The position numbers and the translations under genes are program-made. Positions 1 through 8,010 of a stretch of 37,792 nucleotides of DNA are shown here, in pieces. The notes below the pieces were generated by a model. It saw nothing but the letters and a program-made list of their open reading frames with translations. It searched no databases and was not told where the DNA came from. This stretch comes from an uncultured Collinsella sp. (GTDB lineage Bacteria > Actinomycetota > Coriobacteriia > Coriobacteriales > Coriobacteriaceae): assembly GCA_902494565.1 (NCBI GenBank), contig CABUTN010000017.1, forward strand, positions 1-37,792, given 5' to 3'. Position 1 is the stretch's first letter; every line of letters starts with the position of its first letter.

Positions 1-63
1 CGACCAAACCCCGCGCCCCGTCCCAGCGAGCCTCTGGCTAGTAACGACAATCAAAAAGCAACA

Positions 64-97
64 AGGGGCTCCCCCGTTCATCAACGGAGGAGCCCCT
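64..97. terminator. Hairpin, possible terminator
   Basis: A 9-bp GC-rich stem (64-72 with 89-97) continues into a 5-bp inner stem (74-78 with 83-87) closed by a CATC loop. No T-run follows on the plus strand. On the minus strand a T-rich stretch begins a few bases after the stem. It may be a second terminator behind pcrA or belong to a gene left of the window. Positions 1-63 show nothing I can interpret. Confidence 0.4.
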
Positions 98-134
98 ACT
101 CGTATCTATAAATCAGCCCACCCGGCTCTCCAGA

Positions 135-165
135 TCAAAAAGCGAACGAGCGGAGCGACGTTCGC
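135..165 (-). terminator. Rho-independent terminator of pcrA
   Basis: A 7-bp stem (142-148 with 159-165, 10-nt loop) is followed on the minus strand by a run of five T (136-141 region). It is the first good intrinsic terminator downstream of pcrA on its strand and lies beyond the long palindrome at 182-311. Confidence 0.7.
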
Positions 166-181
166 AAACAACGTTATCTAA

Positions 182-311
182 GGACCTGGGCGGGCGTATA
201 GGGCAACATCGATCGCGAGTTCCGCACGCAAAGGAGGCCACTTAATGTGGTCTCCGTCTTGCGCAGGACTGCCCGAGCAGGCGATGTTGCCCCATACGCC
301 CGCCCAGGTCC
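182..311. repeat. 130-bp imperfect palindrome, ERIC-like in size
   Basis: Outer arms of 29 bp (183-211 and 282-310) are complementary with one mismatch and extend by one more pair at 182/311. The centre is a second hairpin, 233-241 with 247-255 around a TTAAT loop, with one G-U type pair; the flanks between are partly complementary. The element starts 8 bp after the pcrA stop codon and would lie in the pcrA 3' UTR. It resembles ERIC/IMU elements in length and symmetry only; no homology is claimed. Confidence 0.8.
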
Positions 312-318
312 GCCGGGA

Positions 319-3219
319 TTACGACAGCTTAACGATCGGCGCGAAGCCCTTCATAAGCTTTTTGGTCTGGCCGGTCTTTTCGAATTGGACCTCGATCATG
401 TCTCCGGCGACCGAGATCACGGTGCCCGTGCCAAAGGTCTTATGACTCACGGTATCGCCCGTGGCAAAGTCTTGCGATGCGCTGGCACGATCGACCTTGC
501 GCTCCACCGTCGGGGATACCTTGGATGACGGCTTTTTGGCTCGCGTCGCGCCCGAGCCAAAGGTCGAGGCAACACGGCCGGCGTCGGGCGAAACCCCACG
601 ATGACGCTCGGTGCCATAAGTGCTGCCGCCAAAGAAGTCATCGAAGCTCGATCCGCCGCGCGATCCGGAGCCGCCGGTCGAGCGCGTATGCGAGCCAAAT
701 ACCTTGCCGCCATACATGTCCGAGCCCATACCCGAGCCAAACGTGCCGCGACGATCGCCGCGCTTCTCCCAGCCCGTGCCCTCAAAACCGGCAGAACCGA
801 TACCGCTAAACTCGATGTCCTCAAACGGAATCTCGTTGAGGAAGCGCGAGCGCGGGTTGGCAGAGGTCGAGCCGTAGGTGCGGCGCGTAGCGGCGTAAGT
901 CAAGAACAGGCGCTTGCGAGCACGCGTGATGGCAACGTAGGCCAGGCGACGCTCCTCCTCGAGCTTGCCCGGGTCATCGCTGCCGCCAAAGTCGTGCACG
1001 TGCGGGAAGATGCCCTCCTCCATGCCGGCCACGAACACCGCCGGGAACTCCAGGCCCTTGGCGGAGTGGATGGTCATCATGGTAATGGCATGCGTCTCGC
1101 CGGCCAGGGAATCCAAGTCGGAGCGCAGGGCCAGCCACTCCATGAGTGCCGGCAGCGCCTTGCAGGTGAGCGGGCCGTAGGTGCGCTCGATCTCGTCGGC
1201 ATGCACGGCATCCGCCGGCATCTCCGTCGGCGCGGCATACGCGTTGCCCGCGATGGCGGCGGCCAGGGCATCCTGCGGAGAAAGCGCCGGAGCGGCCAGG
1301 CTATCGAGCGGATTGGAACCCGCGGCATCACGCGCGCCAACGAGCGCCTCAAACGAAGACACGGGCGCAGACGGGCCGGGCTCGGGCGCAGGCGCGCTCA
1401 CCACAACGGGCTCGGGCTCAACGTCGGCGGGCACATCGGCAACACCAGCAGCGCGCAGCTCTTCCAAGCTCTCGAGCGTGCCTTCGATATCCTCGTGCGT
1501 CTCCTCAAATTCGGCAGCGACGCCCAGGAATTCCTGGATGTTCTCGGCGCGACTCTCGGACTCCATGGTGCCCTCGGCGCGGAAAGCCTGCAGCAGGCCC
1601 GTCTTATCGACAATCATCTCGACGACGTCCTTGAGCTCGCCGTCCATGCGGCGACCCTCGCGCACCAGCGACACAAAGCTCGACAGGCCATTGCGCACCT
1701 TGGCGCTAAACATGCCGGTTTCGGCGCACGCGATCTCGCAAGCCTGGAAGAACGAGCAACGGTTGTCGCGCGCCAGCTGCTCAATCTTTTGGATCGAGGT
1801 GGAGCCGATGCCGCGGCGCGGCGTGTTGATGACGCGCTTGACGCTCATCTCGTCTGCCGGGTTCACGATCATCTTGAGGTAGGCCATGACGTCGCGGATC
1901 TCGGCACGGTCGAAGAATCGCGTGCCGCCCACAATCTTGTAGGGCACGCCCGCGCGCAGGAACATATCTTCGAGGATACGCGACTGGGCGTTGGTGCGGT
2001 AGAACACGGCGATATCGTCGTAACTCGTGCCCTTGGAGTGCAGCTTTTCGATCTCGCCGGCAATCCAGCGGCCCTCGTCGCGCTCGTCGCTTGCCTGGAA
2101 GGCCTGGATCTTCTCGCCGTCGCCCTCGGCCGTAAACAGGCGCTTGTCCTTGCGCTGCGAGTTGTGACGCACCACGGCGTTGGCGGCGCTCAGGATATGG
2201 CCCGTGGAGCGGTAGTTCTGCTCCAGCTTAACGGTCTTGCAGTTTTTAAAGTCCTTCTCAAAGTCCAGGATGTTGGTGATGTCGGCGCCGCGCCAGCTAT
2301 AAATGGACTGGTCATCGTCGCCTACGACCATGAGGTTTTGGTACTTGGCGGCCAGCAGGTTGGCGATCTCGTACTGGACGTGGTTGGTGTCCTGATACTC
2401 GTCGACGCTAATGTAGCGGAAACGCTCTTGGTACTTATCGAGCACCTCGGGGCGGGTGCGCAGCAGCTCGAGCGTGCGCACGAGCAGGTCGTCGAAGTCC
2501 ATCGCGTTGGCGGCGCGCAGGCGGCGTTCCAGCTCCAGGTAGACCTGCGCGGCCTTTTTGTCGTTGGGGCTGTCGGCGGATTTGAGCATATCCTCGGGGC
2601 CGATCATGGCGTTTTTGGCCGAACTGATCTTGCTGCGGATCATATTGATGGGGAATTGCTTTTGCTCGATACCGAGCGCCTGCATAATATCGCGCACCAT
2701 GCGCTTGGAATCGTCATCATCGTAGATGGTGAACTGACCGGTGTAGCCCAGCAGGTCAGCGTCCTCGCGCAGCATGCGCACGCACATAGCATGGAAGGTG
2801 CACACCCACATGCCGCGGGTACCGCTGGGGATGAGTGCCGCCAGACGCTCGCGCATCTCGGCCGCGGCCTTGTTGGTAAACGTGATGGCAAGGATCTGCC
2901 AGGGCTTAACGCCCAGGTCGCCGAGCATATGTGCGATGCGGAAGGTCAAGACGCGGGTCTTACCCGAGCCGGCGCCGGCAAGGACCAGCAACGGACCCTC
3001 GGTGGTCAGGACCGCCTCGCGCTGGGCGGGATTAAGGCTGTCGATGTCGACGAGCGGCTTGGCGGGTTTGGGTGCCGGCGCGGGAGCGTCGTAGATGTCG
3101 AGCGGGACGAGCTCGGGTTCCGGCGCAGCGGGGGCGGCATATGCATCGAGCGGCACGGGTTCCGGCGCGGGCGGCACGGGTACCGCGGCGTTCTTTTCCC
3201 AGGGCAAGGGCTGGGTCAT
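319..3219 (-). CDS. pcrA: ATP-dependent DNA helicase PcrA/UvrD (superfamily 1A)
   Basis: 3'-5' DNA helicase acting in repair, replication restart and removal of stalled RNA polymerase. Visible motifs of the 966-residue product: LNPAQREAV (Q motif) and Walker A AGAGSGKT at about 81-88, Walker B VDEYQDT near 271, GDDDQSIYSWRGA (motif III), QNYRST (IV), TIHSAKGLEFP near 712 (V) and YVAITRARKRL near 756 (VI). The C-terminus, from KTFGTGTVISV, matches the Tudor-like RNA-polymerase-binding module of PcrA. It is longer than the usual 720-780 residues because of a Pro/Ala-rich N-terminal tail of about 60 residues and a Pro/Ala-rich insert at about 593-690, before motif V. The ATG at 3219 was preferred to an upstream ATG at 3303 because GAGGAG lies 7 nt before it. 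It is monocistronic, separated from uppP by a terminator. Confidence 0.96.
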   Translation of the reverse strand: MTQPLPWEKNAAVPVPPAPEPVPLDAYAAPAAPEPELVPLDIYDAPAPAPKPAKPLVDIDSLNPAQREAVLTTEGPLLVLAGAGSGKTRVLTFRIAHMLGDLGVKPWQILAITFTNKAAAEMRERLAALIPSGTRGMWVCTFHAMCVRMLREDADLLGYTGQFTIYDDDDSKRMVRDIMQALGIEQKQFPINMIRSKISSAKNAMIGPEDMLKSADSPNDKKAAQVYLELERRLRAANAMDFDDLLVRTLELLRTRPEVLDKYQERFRYISVDEYQDTNHVQYEIANLLAAKYQNLMVVGDDDQSIYSWRGADITNILDFEKDFKNCKTVKLEQNYRSTGHILSAANAVVRHNSQRKDKRLFTAEGDGEKIQAFQASDERDEGRWIAGEIEKLHSKGTSYDDIAVFYRTNAQSRILEDMFLRAGVPYKIVGGTRFFDRAEIRDVMAYLKMIVNPADEMSVKRVINTPRRGIGSTSIQKIEQLARDNRCSFFQACEIACAETGMFSAKVRNGLSSFVSLVREGRRMDGELKDVVEMIVDKTGLLQAFRAEGTMESESRAENIQEFLGVAAEFEETHEDIEGTLESLEELRAAGVADVPADVEPEPVVVSAPAPEPGPSAPVSSFEALVGARDAAGSNPLDSLAAPALSPQDALAAAIAGNAYAAPTEMPADAVHADEIERTYGPLTCKALPALMEWLALRSDLDSLAGETHAITMMTIHSAKGLEFPAVFVAGMEEGIFPHVHDFGGSDDPGKLEEERRLAYVAITRARKRLFLTYAATRRTYGSTSANPRSRFLNEIPFEDIEFSGIGSAGFEGTGWEKRGDRRGTFGSGMGSDMYGGKVFGSHTRSTGGSGSRGGSSFDDFFGGSTYGTERHRGVSPDAGRVASTFGSGATRAKKPSSKVSPTVERKVDRASASQDFATGDTVSHKTFGTGTVISVAGDMIEVQFEKTGQTKKLMKGFAPIVKLS

Positions 3220-3280
3220 GGGCGACTCCTCATCTGACGGACGGCGCGCCTGCGGGCGGCGCCATAGTTTGAGCCGTACC

Positions 3281-3311
3281 AGTATACCGAGCCGCACGGA
3301 CACCGACGCAA
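3281..3311 (-). promoter_or_regulatory. Candidate pcrA promoter
   Basis: On the minus strand TTGCGT (3306-3311) and TATACT (3281-3286) are separated by 19 bp, which is slightly long. The predicted start would give a leader of about 55 nt before the pcrA ATG. The -10 box is good and the spacing is not ideal. Confidence 0.4.
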
Positions 3312-3387
3312 ATCACACCACGACTCCGTGCGCCACCGCCAGTCCCGCCCCAGCGGATTTGGCGCAAAGTAACCTGCCCCCATTGCA

Positions 3388-3423
3388 CCAAAAAGGCGGC
3401 ATAGACCTTTTGGTCATGCCGCC
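3388..3423 (-). terminator. Rho-independent terminator of uppP
   Basis: GGCGGCAT...ATGCCGCC stem (3395-3423) with an inner ACC/GGT pairing, followed on the minus strand by a run of five T. It lies 50 bp after the uppP stop and ends that transcript before pcrA. Confidence 0.85.
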
Positions 3424-3473
3424 CCCTTTGAATGACAAGTTGTCGCTCTGGCCGCCGCGCAGCGTCAACCAAG

Positions 3474-4454
3474 TTACAGGCCGAGCATAGGCTCCAGAAC
3501 GAAGAAGTATGCGAGCACCACGATGCCCAGAATGATGCGATAGACGCCGAAGCACTTGAAGTCGTGACGGCGGACGAAGCCCATGAGCCACTTGATGGCG
3601 ATGAGCGACACCACAAAGGCCACAACGCAGCCCACGCCCAGGATAGCGACCTCGTTGGCGCCGAACGTACCGCCCTTGATGAAATACTTGACCAGCTTGA
3701 GCGCACTCGCGCCAAACATGACAGGGATGGCCAGGAAGAACGTAAACTTGGACGCCACCGAACGCGTGCAGCCCAAAAGCAGGCCGCCGATGATGGTGGA
3801 ACCGGAGCGCGACGTGCCCGGAATCAGCGAGAGCACCTGAAAGCATCCGATGCCCAGTGCGGTCTTCCAACTTAGGTCCTCGAGCGTGGTGATGGAACCA
3901 AAGTCCAGATCCTCGTCCTCGTCATCGTCCTCGGCAACATCTGCCGCGGGCGCCGCAAAGTGTGCACCGGCGGGACGTCCACCCGACACCACAGCACGCG
4001 AACCAAACGAACCGGCAACGGCCATTTCCTCGCGCTTGCTCGCGCGCCAGTTCTCGATCACGATAAACAACACGCCGTACACAATGAGCGCCAGCGCCAC
4101 GACGGGAGCATTGTAGAAATGCTCCTCCATCCAGTCGTTGAGCGGCAGACCGATCGCCGCCGCAGGAATGCAGCCGAGCACAATCTTGCCCCACAGCACC
4201 CAGGTGTCGCGACGGCCCTCCTTGCCCTTGCTGGGCGAGAACGGATTGAGCTCATGGAAGAACAGCACACAGACGGCCAGAATGGCACCGAGCTGAATCA
4301 CGACCAGGAACATATTCCAGAACGTCTCGCTCACGTTCATCTTGACGAACTCGTCCACCAAGATCATGTGACCGGTCGACGAAACAGGCAGCCATTCGGT
4401 GATGCCCTCGACTAGGCCCATGAAGGCAGATTTTAGAAGCTCGATAATATCCAA
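3474..4454 (-). CDS. uppP: Undecaprenyl-diphosphatase UppP (BacA)
   Basis: Integral membrane phosphatase that recycles undecaprenyl pyrophosphate to the lipid carrier of cell-wall synthesis; overexpression of this family gives bacitracin resistance. The family signatures are present: EGITEWLPVSSTGHM at 17-30 and PGTSRSG at 212-218, among several hydrophobic helices. I start it at a TTG (4454) because it is preceded by GAGGGGG and gives MDIIELLKSAF, the canonical N-terminus; an in-frame ATG far upstream (4772) would add 106 non-homologous residues. At 326 residues it is longer than the usual 260-290, owing to a hydrophilic insert at about 141-188 with an acidic run (EDDDEDEDLD). It is divergent from the stress-protein gene; the 248 bp between them hold the start signals of both. 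Confidence 0.95.
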   Translation of the reverse strand: MDIIELLKSAFMGLVEGITEWLPVSSTGHMILVDEFVKMNVSETFWNMFLVVIQLGAILAVCVLFFHELNPFSPSKGKEGRRDTWVLWGKIVLGCIPAAAIGLPLNDWMEEHFYNAPVVALALIVYGVLFIVIENWRASKREEMAVAGSFGSRAVVSGGRPAGAHFAAPAADVAEDDDEDEDLDFGSITTLEDLSWKTALGIGCFQVLSLIPGTSRSGSTIIGGLLLGCTRSVASKFTFFLAIPVMFGASALKLVKYFIKGGTFGANEVAILGVGCVVAFVVSLIAIKWLMGFVRRHDFKCFGVYRIILGIVVLAYFFVLEPMLGL

Positions 4455-4702
4455 AGGGACCCCCTCGTTAGACACCCGCCGATATTGTTCTGCGGACGGT
4501 GCGGGCGATGTCCCATTATCAACCGTTGGCGGCGCGCCTGCGCCTACCCTTACCAAAAAACTCGCCCGTTCACAGAATTGCGAGCGGTCAAACCCAAATC
4601 CTTGGGTATAACTGCAACAAGATAAAGTGTCCGGCGGCCGACGCGCCCGCGCCCGCCCGATGCACGAGCCCCGCGCCCGTGCGATAGACCAAGGAGGAAA
4701 CC

Positions 4703-5140
4703 ATGAACGAGGGCTACACCAAGGTATTTGTTTCACTCGACGGTACTGAGCAGCAGGATTTTGTGCTCGCACGCGCCATCAAGGTCGCCGCGAACAACGG
4801 CGCCAAGCTAATCATCGGCCACGTTATCGATTCCACGGCGCTCGAGAGCGCCGGTTCCTATCCGGTCGATCTGGTCAACGGCCTAGAGGAGGCATTTAAG
4901 AACTCCATCGCCAAGCAGCTCGAAGAGGCCAAGGCCAATCCCGATATTCCCGAGGTCGAGGTCATGATTCGCGCCGGCCGCATTCGCGAGACGCTCAAGG
5001 ACGAGATGCTCGACGTGGTTAAGCCCGACCTGGTGCTCTGCGGCGCCCGCGGCCTGTCCTCGATCAAGTATGCGCTCCTGGGTTCGATTTCGACGTTCCT
5101 GCTGCGCAACACCGACTGCGACATTTTGGTCGTGAAGTAG
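4703..5140 (+). CDS. Universal stress protein, UspA family
   Basis: Small cytoplasmic nucleotide-binding protein of 145 residues with one Usp domain. The N-terminus (KVFVSLDGTEQQDFVLARAI) is the usual first strand and helix, and GARGLSSIKYALLGSIS near residues 113-129 fits the ATP-binding G-2x-G-9x-G-S/T signature, so it is likely an ATP-binding member. The biological role of Usp proteins is broad (survival under stress) and cannot be specified from sequence. The ATG has an excellent AAGGAGG site 6 nt upstream. A TATAAC at 4607-4612 could be a -10 box but lacks a well-spaced -35. It stands alone, followed by a palindrome and a terminator. Confidence 0.93.
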   Translation: MNEGYTKVFVSLDGTEQQDFVLARAIKVAANNGAKLIIGHVIDSTALESAGSYPVDLVNGLEEAFKNSIAKQLEEAKANPDIPEVEVMIRAGRIRETLKDEMLDVVKPDLVLCGARGLSSIKYALLGSISTFLLRNTDCDILVVK

Positions 5141-5153
5141 GTTCCTTCCCGCC

Positions 5154-5244
5154 GGCGCAAGGCCTGCGGGGTTATCACGCCGACGTCCTCGCCGCTTCGC
5201 GGCTGCGGGATATCGGCTTAGATAACCCCTCCCGGCCTTGCGCC
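5154..5244. repeat. 91-bp nested imperfect palindrome
   Basis: Outer arms 5154-5164 with 5234-5244 (11 bp perfect), middle arms 5168-5176 with 5221-5229 (9 bp perfect), and an inner GCCGA/TCGGC plus GCCGC-TTC-GCGGC hairpin. It begins 14 bp after the stress-protein stop. No T-run follows, so it is more than a simple terminator; it resembles the other long palindromes in this window in design but not in sequence. Confidence 0.7.
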
Positions 5245-5284
5245 TTCGTCACCGTACTTCAGCGAGTTGGCTGATAAAAGATGG

Positions 5285-5338
5285 CGTGCCGCCCCGTTTG
5301 GGGCGGCACGTTTTGTTTGAGGCGGCACGTTTTGTTTG
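5285..5338 (+). terminator. Rho-independent terminator with partly duplicated 3' arm
   Basis: An 11-bp perfect stem (5285-5295 with 5300-5310, GTTT loop) is followed by TTTTGTTT. The 3' arm and tail (5302-5319) are repeated almost at once at 5321-5338 as a 19-bp tandem duplication. It can end the stress-protein transcript; on the minus strand it lies behind the kinase gene and could act in both directions. Confidence 0.8.
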
Positions 5339-5359
5339 GGCGGGCGTCTGCCGCGTGCG

Positions 5360-6403
5360 TTACTCGAAGTATTGGAACTTGTTGGTTGAGAAGGCAAACG
5401 TAACGACAAAGCCTTCGCCGGGCTCGGATGCTGCGATGACGTCGATGCCCATCTTGGAGCACAGGCGCGCCACCAGGTAGAGGCCGATGCCCGTTGCGCG
5501 CTTGGTGGTACGGCCGTTGTCGCCGGTAAAGCCCTTCTCGAACACGCGCGGCAGGTCGGCCGCGCTCACGCCGCAGCCGTTGTCCGCGACGGTAAGCTCG
5601 ATGCGCTCGCTCGCCAGGCCCTCGTCCAGCAACGCACCCGAAAACACGATCTTTGCGCCGTCCTCACGCGCATATTTAATGCTGTTCTGAATGAGCTGGC
5701 CCAGAATAAACTCGAGCCACTTCTCGTCGGTAAAGACCTCAAAGTCGAGGTTCTCGCACACCGGCGCCACGTGTGCCGCGATGAGCTCACGCGCATTGGC
5801 CTTGATTGCGCCCGTCACCAGAGCCTTGAGGTTCCAACGTCGAATCAGGTAATCGCGCTCCACAACCTCCGAGCGCGCGTAGTACAGCGCCTGGTCGATA
5901 TAGCGCTCCACGCGAGCCAGCTCGCGACCGAGGTCATCTACGCGCGACAGGTCATCTTCGCTGCCGTCCAGGTTTTCCAAAATCAGATGGGCTGCCGCCA
6001 GAGGCAGCTTGGCCTCGTGGACCCAGCTCTCAATATAGTCGCGATAGTCATCGGTCTGGCGCCTGCCTTCGGCAACCTCGTCACAAGCGGCTTTGCCCAC
6101 CCGGCGCAAGACCTCGTACTCGAGCTCGCCCTCGGCATAGGTCGGGCATTGCACCATCTCCTGCACCCATGCGGGACTCTCGAGCTCCTCTGCCGCACGC
6201 TCCAGCTGGCGCAGAAAACGACGACGGCGCGCGTACTCGATCACGATGCCGAGCATACCAAAGATATAGGACACGCCGACCGCCACGACCACGATAGAAA
6301 CGGGTGCGCCGGCGACCATCAGCACAAAGCAGCTCAGCAGCACGCCGCACGTCCACACGGCGACGGAAAGCAGCGCATCTTTGAAGAATTTGGCAAACGA
6401 CAT
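5360..6403 (-). CDS. Sensor histidine kinase, intramembrane-sensing (BceS-like)
   Basis: Membrane sensor kinase of 347 residues. Two helices at about 10-32 and 35-57 are joined by almost no extracellular loop, the layout of intramembrane-sensing kinases of the BceS/VraS kind. The H-box ESWVHEAKLPLAA carries the probable phospho-acceptor H129. The ATPase domain has an N-box (FILGQLIQNSIKYA), a G1 box (VADNGCGVS), an F region (FEKGFTG) and a G2 box (TGIGLYLV). It is the second gene of a pair: its ATG is 9 nt after the regulator stop, with a modest AGGGG site. In Firmicutes this kinase class usually signals for a peptide-sensing ABC transporter (BceAB); none is adjacent here, although uppP, another bacitracin-related function, is 1 kb away. 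Confidence 0.9.
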   Translation of the reverse strand: MSFAKFFKDALLSVAVWTCGVLLSCFVLMVAGAPVSIVVVAVGVSYIFGMLGIVIEYARRRRFLRQLERAAEELESPAWVQEMVQCPTYAEGELEYEVLRRVGKAACDEVAEGRRQTDDYRDYIESWVHEAKLPLAAAHLILENLDGSEDDLSRVDDLGRELARVERYIDQALYYARSEVVERDYLIRRWNLKALVTGAIKANARELIAAHVAPVCENLDFEVFTDEKWLEFILGQLIQNSIKYAREDGAKIVFSGALLDEGLASERIELTVADNGCGVSAADLPRVFEKGFTGDNGRTTKRATGIGLYLVARLCSKMGIDVIAASEPGEGFVVTFAFSTNKFQYFE

Positions 6404-6412
6404 AGCCGGCCC

Positions 6413-7084
6413 CTAGACCGAATAGCCCTGGCCGCGGTGCGTCGTCAAATACCCCTTGATGCCGATTTTTTCGAGCGTGGTGCGCAGGCGGTTGATGTTG
6501 ACGGTGAGCGTATTGTCGTCCACGAAGGCGTCGGAGTCCCACAGGTCCTGCATGATGGCCGAGCGCGAGACGATCTTGCCCGCGCGGCTCAGAAGCAGCG
6601 AGAGAATACGCAGCTCGTTTTTGGTGAGCTCGGTACTGATGCCGGTTTGCATGTTGGTGACCATGGAGCGAGCGAGATCGAGCTCCAGGCCCTTGTGGAC
6701 AAGTGTGCTGCGCTCGCCCGCCGCCGCGGTGCGACGCAGCAAGGCATTGATGCGCGCCACGAGCACGCGCGCGCTATAGGGCTTGGGAACAAAGTCGTCC
6801 GCGCCGAGCGTCATGGCCATGACCTCGTCAATCTCGGTCGCGCGCGACGTGAGGACGATGATGGGGACCTCGGATTCGCGGCGAACCTCGTGGCAGATGT
6901 GCTGGCCGTCTTTGACGGGAAGCGTGAGGTCGAGCAGCACCAGGTCGGGCGCGGCGGCGAGAATATCGCGCGAGACACGCTCGAACGATTCGCAGGCCTC
7001 GACCTCAAAACCGGCACGGGCAAGGATGTCGGCAAGCTCGCGACGAATGGGCTCGTCGTCCTCAACGATATAGATCAGCGCCAT
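6413..7084 (-). CDS. OmpR-family response regulator, partner of the BceS-like kinase
   Basis: DNA-binding response regulator of 223 residues. The receiver domain begins MALIYIVEDDEP; D52 in LLDLTLP is the expected phosphorylation site and K101 in FVPKPYS the conserved lysine. The C-terminal half is a winged helix (TKNELRILSLLLSRAG, DDNTLTVNINRLRTTLEKIG, TTHRGQGYSV), a DNA-binding type seen with BceS kinases. The ATG at 7084 was chosen over an ATG at 7228 because the receiver fold starts there and a GAGGGGAG site precedes it. First gene of the two-gene operon; no consensus promoter is clear upstream. Confidence 0.93.
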   Translation of the reverse strand: MALIYIVEDDEPIRRELADILARAGFEVEACESFERVSRDILAAAPDLVLLDLTLPVKDGQHICHEVRRESEVPIIVLTSRATEIDEVMAMTLGADDFVPKPYSARVLVARINALLRRTAAAGERSTLVHKGLELDLARSMVTNMQTGISTELTKNELRILSLLLSRAGKIVSRSAIMQDLWDSDAFVDDNTLTVNINRLRTTLEKIGIKGYLTTHRGQGYSV

Positions 7085-7213
7085 GGATTCCGCTCCCCTC
7101 TTGGTTGTCTTGCCACCATTATGGCTGCGAAACTGCAGGTGCGCGCCACGCACGTCGCCAAGGTGACAGAACTGTTCGCGAGCGGGGCGTTTTATCCGTC
7201 TTACGCTCGCGAC

Positions 7214-7250
7214 GGGAACGGGGACCAAAATGATTTTTTATCCCCGTCCC
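7214..7250. repeat. Hairpin between the unknown gene and the regulator
   Basis: GGGAACGGGGA (7214-7224) pairs with TCCCCGTCCC (7241-7250), with one bulged base and a T-rich loop. It lies 12 bp after the stop of the 243-residue gene and 130 bp upstream of the response regulator, so it may terminate the former. The flanking AATGATT / AATCATT add symmetry. No T-run follows on the minus strand, so a REP-like repeat is an equal possibility. Confidence 0.5.
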
Positions 7251-7261
7251 AGAATAATCAT

Positions 7262-7993
7262 TTAGTGGCGGGCGCGGAGCTTTTCGTAGCCGTCGGCGAA
7301 GAAGGTGACCATAGCGGCGTCCGCCTCGGCGGCGTCCGTCTCGGCAGCGGGGACCACGCCGTGCTCGTCGCTCACCAGGAACAGCGCGCCCTTAAGCTGC
7401 GCGGGAATATCTACGCGCGTGACCGGGATGCCCTTGGTCTGGGCCAGCTGCTCGATGAGCGTCGCCGTGCCGCACAGGCACTCGTCCGCTGGCGCCACAA
7501 AGGCAAGCTCGCCGTTATCGACGGCGGCGAGCAGCTCGGGCGCCACGCCGGTTTCGTCGGCCTCGGAGCGGGCCTCGGCGGAGCGGGCACGTAGCGCCTT
7601 GGCCGACGTATCGGCGAGCGGCTCGTACTCCCCCACCGTCATGGCGGCGTTGCCGTTGACGTCGATCACCAGCATGAGCACGCCGTCGCGTGCGGTGTAA
7701 TCGCCCTCGGCAAGCGACCACTCAACGTGCTGCTTGGCCCAGCTGAGCATGTTATGGGTAAGCGGCTCGCCCTGCACCAAGCGCTCGGACAGTGCGCGAA
7801 TGTGGCGGTTGAGCATGGGTACCTTTTTGTTGGACATGCGCCAACGGCAGACAAGCGCGGGCTTGTCGAGCGTAAACTTCTCGACCGCCTCCTGATTGGC
7901 GCAAAAGTCCTCGTACGCACGCTGATCCTCGGCATTGCCAAACAGCTCGGCATCATCAATCTGGGGCATGGTCATACCTTTCGTGTTAGTCAT
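7262..7993 (-). CDS. Uncharacterised 243-residue protein
   Basis: I do not recognise this protein with confidence. It has no signal peptide or membrane helix and is probably cytoplasmic. The N-terminal half is rich in charged residues (ALVCRWRMSNKKVPMLNRHI). The segment NGELAFVAPADECLCGTATLIEQLAQTKGIPVTR, seen in two pieces, has the rhythm of the cofactor-binding part of class IV aminotransferase-fold enzymes, but the key residues are not convincing and I treat this as a weak resemblance. The ATG at 7993 has GAGGA 5 nt upstream; a second ATG at 7969 is possible. It follows purH on the same strand but a terminator lies between them, so it probably has its own promoter or depends on readthrough. 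Confidence 0.75.
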   Translation of the reverse strand: MTNTKGMTMPQIDDAELFGNAEDQRAYEDFCANQEAVEKFTLDKPALVCRWRMSNKKVPMLNRHIRALSERLVQGEPLTHNMLSWAKQHVEWSLAEGDYTARDGVLMLVIDVNGNAAMTVGEYEPLADTSAKALRARSAEARSEADETGVAPELLAAVDNGELAFVAPADECLCGTATLIEQLAQTKGIPVTRVDIPAQLKGALFLVSDEHGVVPAAETDAAEADAAMVTFFADGYEKLRARH

Positions 7994-8010
7994 TCCGTCC
8001 TCTTATACCA

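Noticed and set aside
601..3237. 878-codon open frame on the plus strand opposite pcrA
   Set aside because: It is the antisense of a motif-complete helicase. The product is Ala/Arg/His-biased with no recognisable domain, a common effect of high GC.
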